A stretch of DNA of 7,511 nucleotides from Treponema sp. (GTDB lineage Bacteria > Spirochaetota > Spirochaetia > Treponematales > Breznakiellaceae): positions 1 to 7,511 of the forward strand of contig JAIRLZ010000297.1 in the NCBI GenBank assembly GCA_031259035.1. Direction: 5' to 3'. Below, one piece after another: positions 5,425 through 7,511 of the stretch. The first letter of the stretch is position 1; each line of letters begins with the position of its first letter. The translations under genes were made by a program, and so were the position numbers. The notes beneath the pieces were generated by a model that saw only the letters and a program-made list of their open reading frames with translations, was not told the DNA's origin and did no database searches.

Positions 5425-7511
5425 ATGCCATATATATATTCGCCGGTTCGTCAAATCCTGCGCTCCATGCCGTTCATTCTTTTTTTTATTCTTACGGGTC
5501 ATATGTATGCGCGTGATATAACTATCATTGTAGAGGACATTGAGCTTGACATGCCGCTTGAAGGGGCGGTTGTCCGCGTGGAAAGCGGCGGTGCCGGTGG
5601 CGCCGAAAAAACGACCGATGAAAATGGCTGGGTCGCGCTTGTGGTTCCTGACAACAGGCAGACGCGCTTGCAGATAGCGTACCCCGGATATGAGAACGCG
5701 ATTTTCATCGCGCCGCCCTCTGGAACAACCTTTACCGTCGGCCTGCGCTTGAGTGGCGGCGCGGGCTTGGAAAACAGGGAACTCGTCATTGAGGCGCAAA
5801 AACCCGGCGAAAGCGAAACCAAAACCGGACGCAGCGTGGCGATTTCCGGCGAAGATTTGGCGCGTACCGCTGAAATCGGCGTTATTGAAGATGTTATGAC
5901 ATCGATCAAGCTCCTTCCCGGGGTTGGCTATACGGGCATGTTCAACGCCATGCCTTCGATTCGGGGCGGGGAACCGGGAGATCTGACCGCGGTCTTCGAT
6001 GGCTTTTACATAGAAAACCCCTATCACTGGGGCGGCGGAGTCTCCATCTTTGACCCGCGCATGGCGCAGAGCGCCCAGCTTTCGCACGGGGTGTTTTCCA
6101 GCCGGTATGGGCATACCATATCAGGCTTGCTTGAAATAACCGGGCGCAAGCCGGAGCCGCTTGATGTTGAGCTTGAACTGGGCTTGTCTTCAAGCGCGGC
6201 GAACCTCAACGTGTCGTACCCGCTTTTTGGCAAAGGCGGCGTTATGATCATGGGAAAGGCGACCTACTGGGATCCCTTTGTTTCATTGGCGAAACTCGCT
6301 GTTGATGAGGTGAACTACATCAAAATAGCCCCGTACATCAGGAGCGCGGCGTTTGGCGCGAATTACCGGTTTACGCAGAATTTTGAAGGGACGATGTTCG
6401 GCTTCATAGGCGGCGACGGCGCGGGCGCATACTACAACAACCCGGTTGAATACAATGACATGACGATGCACACGGATTTTGACTTTGAATGGTTTAACCT
6501 GCAAGGATTTCTGATTGCAGGGCTTGTATTCAACCCCAAGCCGAGCATGGCGCTGAAAGCGTCCCTCGGCGGCGGTTTCCTGCGGACAAACCTCCACGGC
6601 TTTATTGACTACTATTTGACCGTGCCGTATAGCGAATCCTTTTTCTCCGATTTTGGCGGCAAGACGTTTCTCTATCCACCCGGCGTTTCTATAACAAGCG
6701 AGACCTACACTGTCGACACTACCATGTTCGCGGACATGGTTGACACTACGGCAAACTACCAGGCGCGGGTGGATTACGACTGGGATGTGGGCAAAGGCTT
6801 TCTATTCGCCGCCGGCGTCCAGGGGTTATACACCCGGTACGAATTGGAGGAACACGATCAAGCGATGTTGGAGACATCCGGCGCGTTTCTGACGCCTGTC
6901 GCCGGCGCCCCCATTCCCGCATATTACAATATGCCGTACACATACAACAACTCCTCCGCCAATCAAACGCTCACATCATCAGCCTACACCCTTTTGGAAT
7001 ACGCCTCCCCCAAAAAGCGGTTCGGCGGAGAGCTTGGCTTTCGAGTCGATCACCTCCTCTTTGCCGGCAAGGATTTTACGCTGCAAACCCTGCCCACGCT
7101 CAACCCCCGCCTCAACCTCGATTGGAACATCGCGCAGAACGCGGGCGTTTTTGACGCCATCACCGCGACCATCGGCTCCGGACTTTTCTCGTCAATAACC
7201 GACAACATTTCCAGCATTCAGTCTGGAGACGGCATCGGCGGCTTTGAACTCAAACAAAACCGCTCGTGGACGTCAATCGCGGGAATAAAACTTGATTTTC
7301 TGGGTTTCAGCGTCAATCTTGAAGGGTACTACAAGTACGTGTTCGACAGGGCGTATTCCAGGCTTGCGGCGGACAGCGCAAATCAGACCCTCGCCATTGA
7401 GCGCGCGTTTGACGGGGAGGGGCGGATATGGGGATTTGATGTCATGCTTCAAAAAACAAGCTCCCGCTATTGGGACGGCTGGATTTCCTATTCGTTCAAT
7501 TGGGCGCGGTA
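5425..7511 (+). CDS. TonB-dependent-type outer membrane receptor (3' end outside window)
   Basis: An open frame of 695 codons runs off the right edge. These receptors take a substrate across the outer membrane using TonB-ExbBD energy. Residues 1-29 form a signal peptide (basic start, hydrophobic FILFFILTG core, likely cut after MYA). Residues about 31-112 resemble a carboxypeptidase-regulatory-like beta-sandwich (EGAVVRV, TTDENGWVAL). ELVIEA (119-124) is placed and composed like a TonB box. Residues about 133-242 are the plug: EDVMTSIKLLPGVG, PSIRGGEPGD, VFDGFYIENPYHWGG, SSRYGHTISGLLEITG. Alternating aromatic and glycine-rich strands then form the start of the barrel. The ATG at 5425 has AGAGG five bases upstream. 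The substrate is unknown; the domain layout resembles SusC-like and oligomer importers more than classical siderophore receptors. The neighbour is a divergent anchored protein. Confidence 0.85.
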   Translation, partial: MPYIYSPVRQILRSMPFILFFILTGHMYARDITIIVEDIELDMPLEGAVVRVESGGAGGAEKTTDENGWVALVVPDNRQTRLQIAYPGYENAIFIAPPSGTTFTVGLRLSGGAGLENRELVIEAQKPGESETKTGRSVAISGEDLARTAEIGVIEDVMTSIKLLPGVGYTGMFNAMPSIRGGEPGDLTAVFDGFYIENPYHWGGGVSIFDPRMAQSAQLSHGVFSSRYGHTISGLLEITGRKPEPLDVELELGLSSSAANLNVSYPLFGKGGVMIMGKATYWDPFVSLAKLAVDEVNYIKIAPYIRSAAFGANYRFTQNFEGTMFGFIGGDGAGAYYNNPVEYNDMTMHTDFDFEWFNLQGFLIAGLVFNPKPSMALKASLGGGFLRTNLHGFIDYYLTVPYSESFFSDFGGKTFLYPPGVSITSETYTVDTTMFADMVDTTANYQARVDYDWDVGKGFLFAAGVQGLYTRYELEEHDQAMLETSGAFLTPVAGAPIPAYYNMPYTYNNSSANQTLTSSAYTLLEYASPKKRFGGELGFRVDHLLFAGKDFTLQTLPTLNPRLNLDWNIAQNAGVFDAITATIGSGLFSSITDNISSIQSGDGIGGFELKQNRSWTSIAGIKLDFLGFSVNLEGYYKYVFDRAYSRLAADSANQTLAIERAFDGEGRIWGFDVMLQKTSSRYWDGWISYSFNWAR

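Noticed and set aside
5392..6114. N-terminal extension of the 4732-5391 frame to a 460-residue protein
   Set aside because: It lies antisense to the signal peptide, regulatory domain and plug of the receptor gene, which has clear family motifs. The extension is low-complexity, Arg/His-rich and has no domain.

Overview
The window most likely comes from a spirochaete of the Treponema type, perhaps a gut treponeme. This is an inference from the mixture of genes: a soluble FIST-domain chemoreceptor, a TonB-dependent-type outer membrane receptor (so a diderm cell), a PHP phosphoesterase, mid-range GC content and scattered insertion-sequence debris. No rRNA, tRNA or taxon-specific marker is present to prove it.

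Layout. Positions 1-733 hold no intact gene. They contain four copies of a 14-bp tandem repeat cut by the window edge, a frameshifted remnant of an IS605-type TnpB gene, and the first copy of a block of about 170 bp. The second copy of that block (660-829) overlaps the 3' end of a phosphopantetheinyl transferase gene. Each copy carries a perfect 16-bp parS centromere site (547-562 and 755-770), and the second parS is read as protein in that gene. Three minus-strand genes then lie head to tail: the phosphopantetheinyl transferase (734-1459), a PHP-domain phosphoesterase of the TrpH/RNase AM group (1452-2315) and a cytoplasmic FIST-MCP chemoreceptor (2448-4379). They probably share transcription at least in part, although a promoter candidate sits before the PHP gene.

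Positions 4380-4731 are AT-rich non-coding DNA with two strong inverted repeats and recurring TTTTGGAAC motifs, one of which is also found beside the TnpB remnant. A terminator closes this stretch. A minus-strand membrane-anchored protein of unknown function (4732-5391) follows, and only 33 bp from its start begins a plus-strand receptor gene (5425 to beyond 7511) that runs off the window. This receptor has a signal peptide, a carboxypeptidase-regulatory-like domain, a TonB-box-like strand, a plug domain and part of a beta-barrel.

Working together. The minus-strand cluster joins an environmental sensor to two enzymes with no evident shared pathway. The divergent pair 4732-5391 / 5425-7511 is a cell-envelope unit that may be co-regulated. 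The most notable feature is the duplicated parS block. It suggests the locus lies in a ParB-loading region, normally near the chromosomal origin, although no parA, parB or dnaA is visible here.
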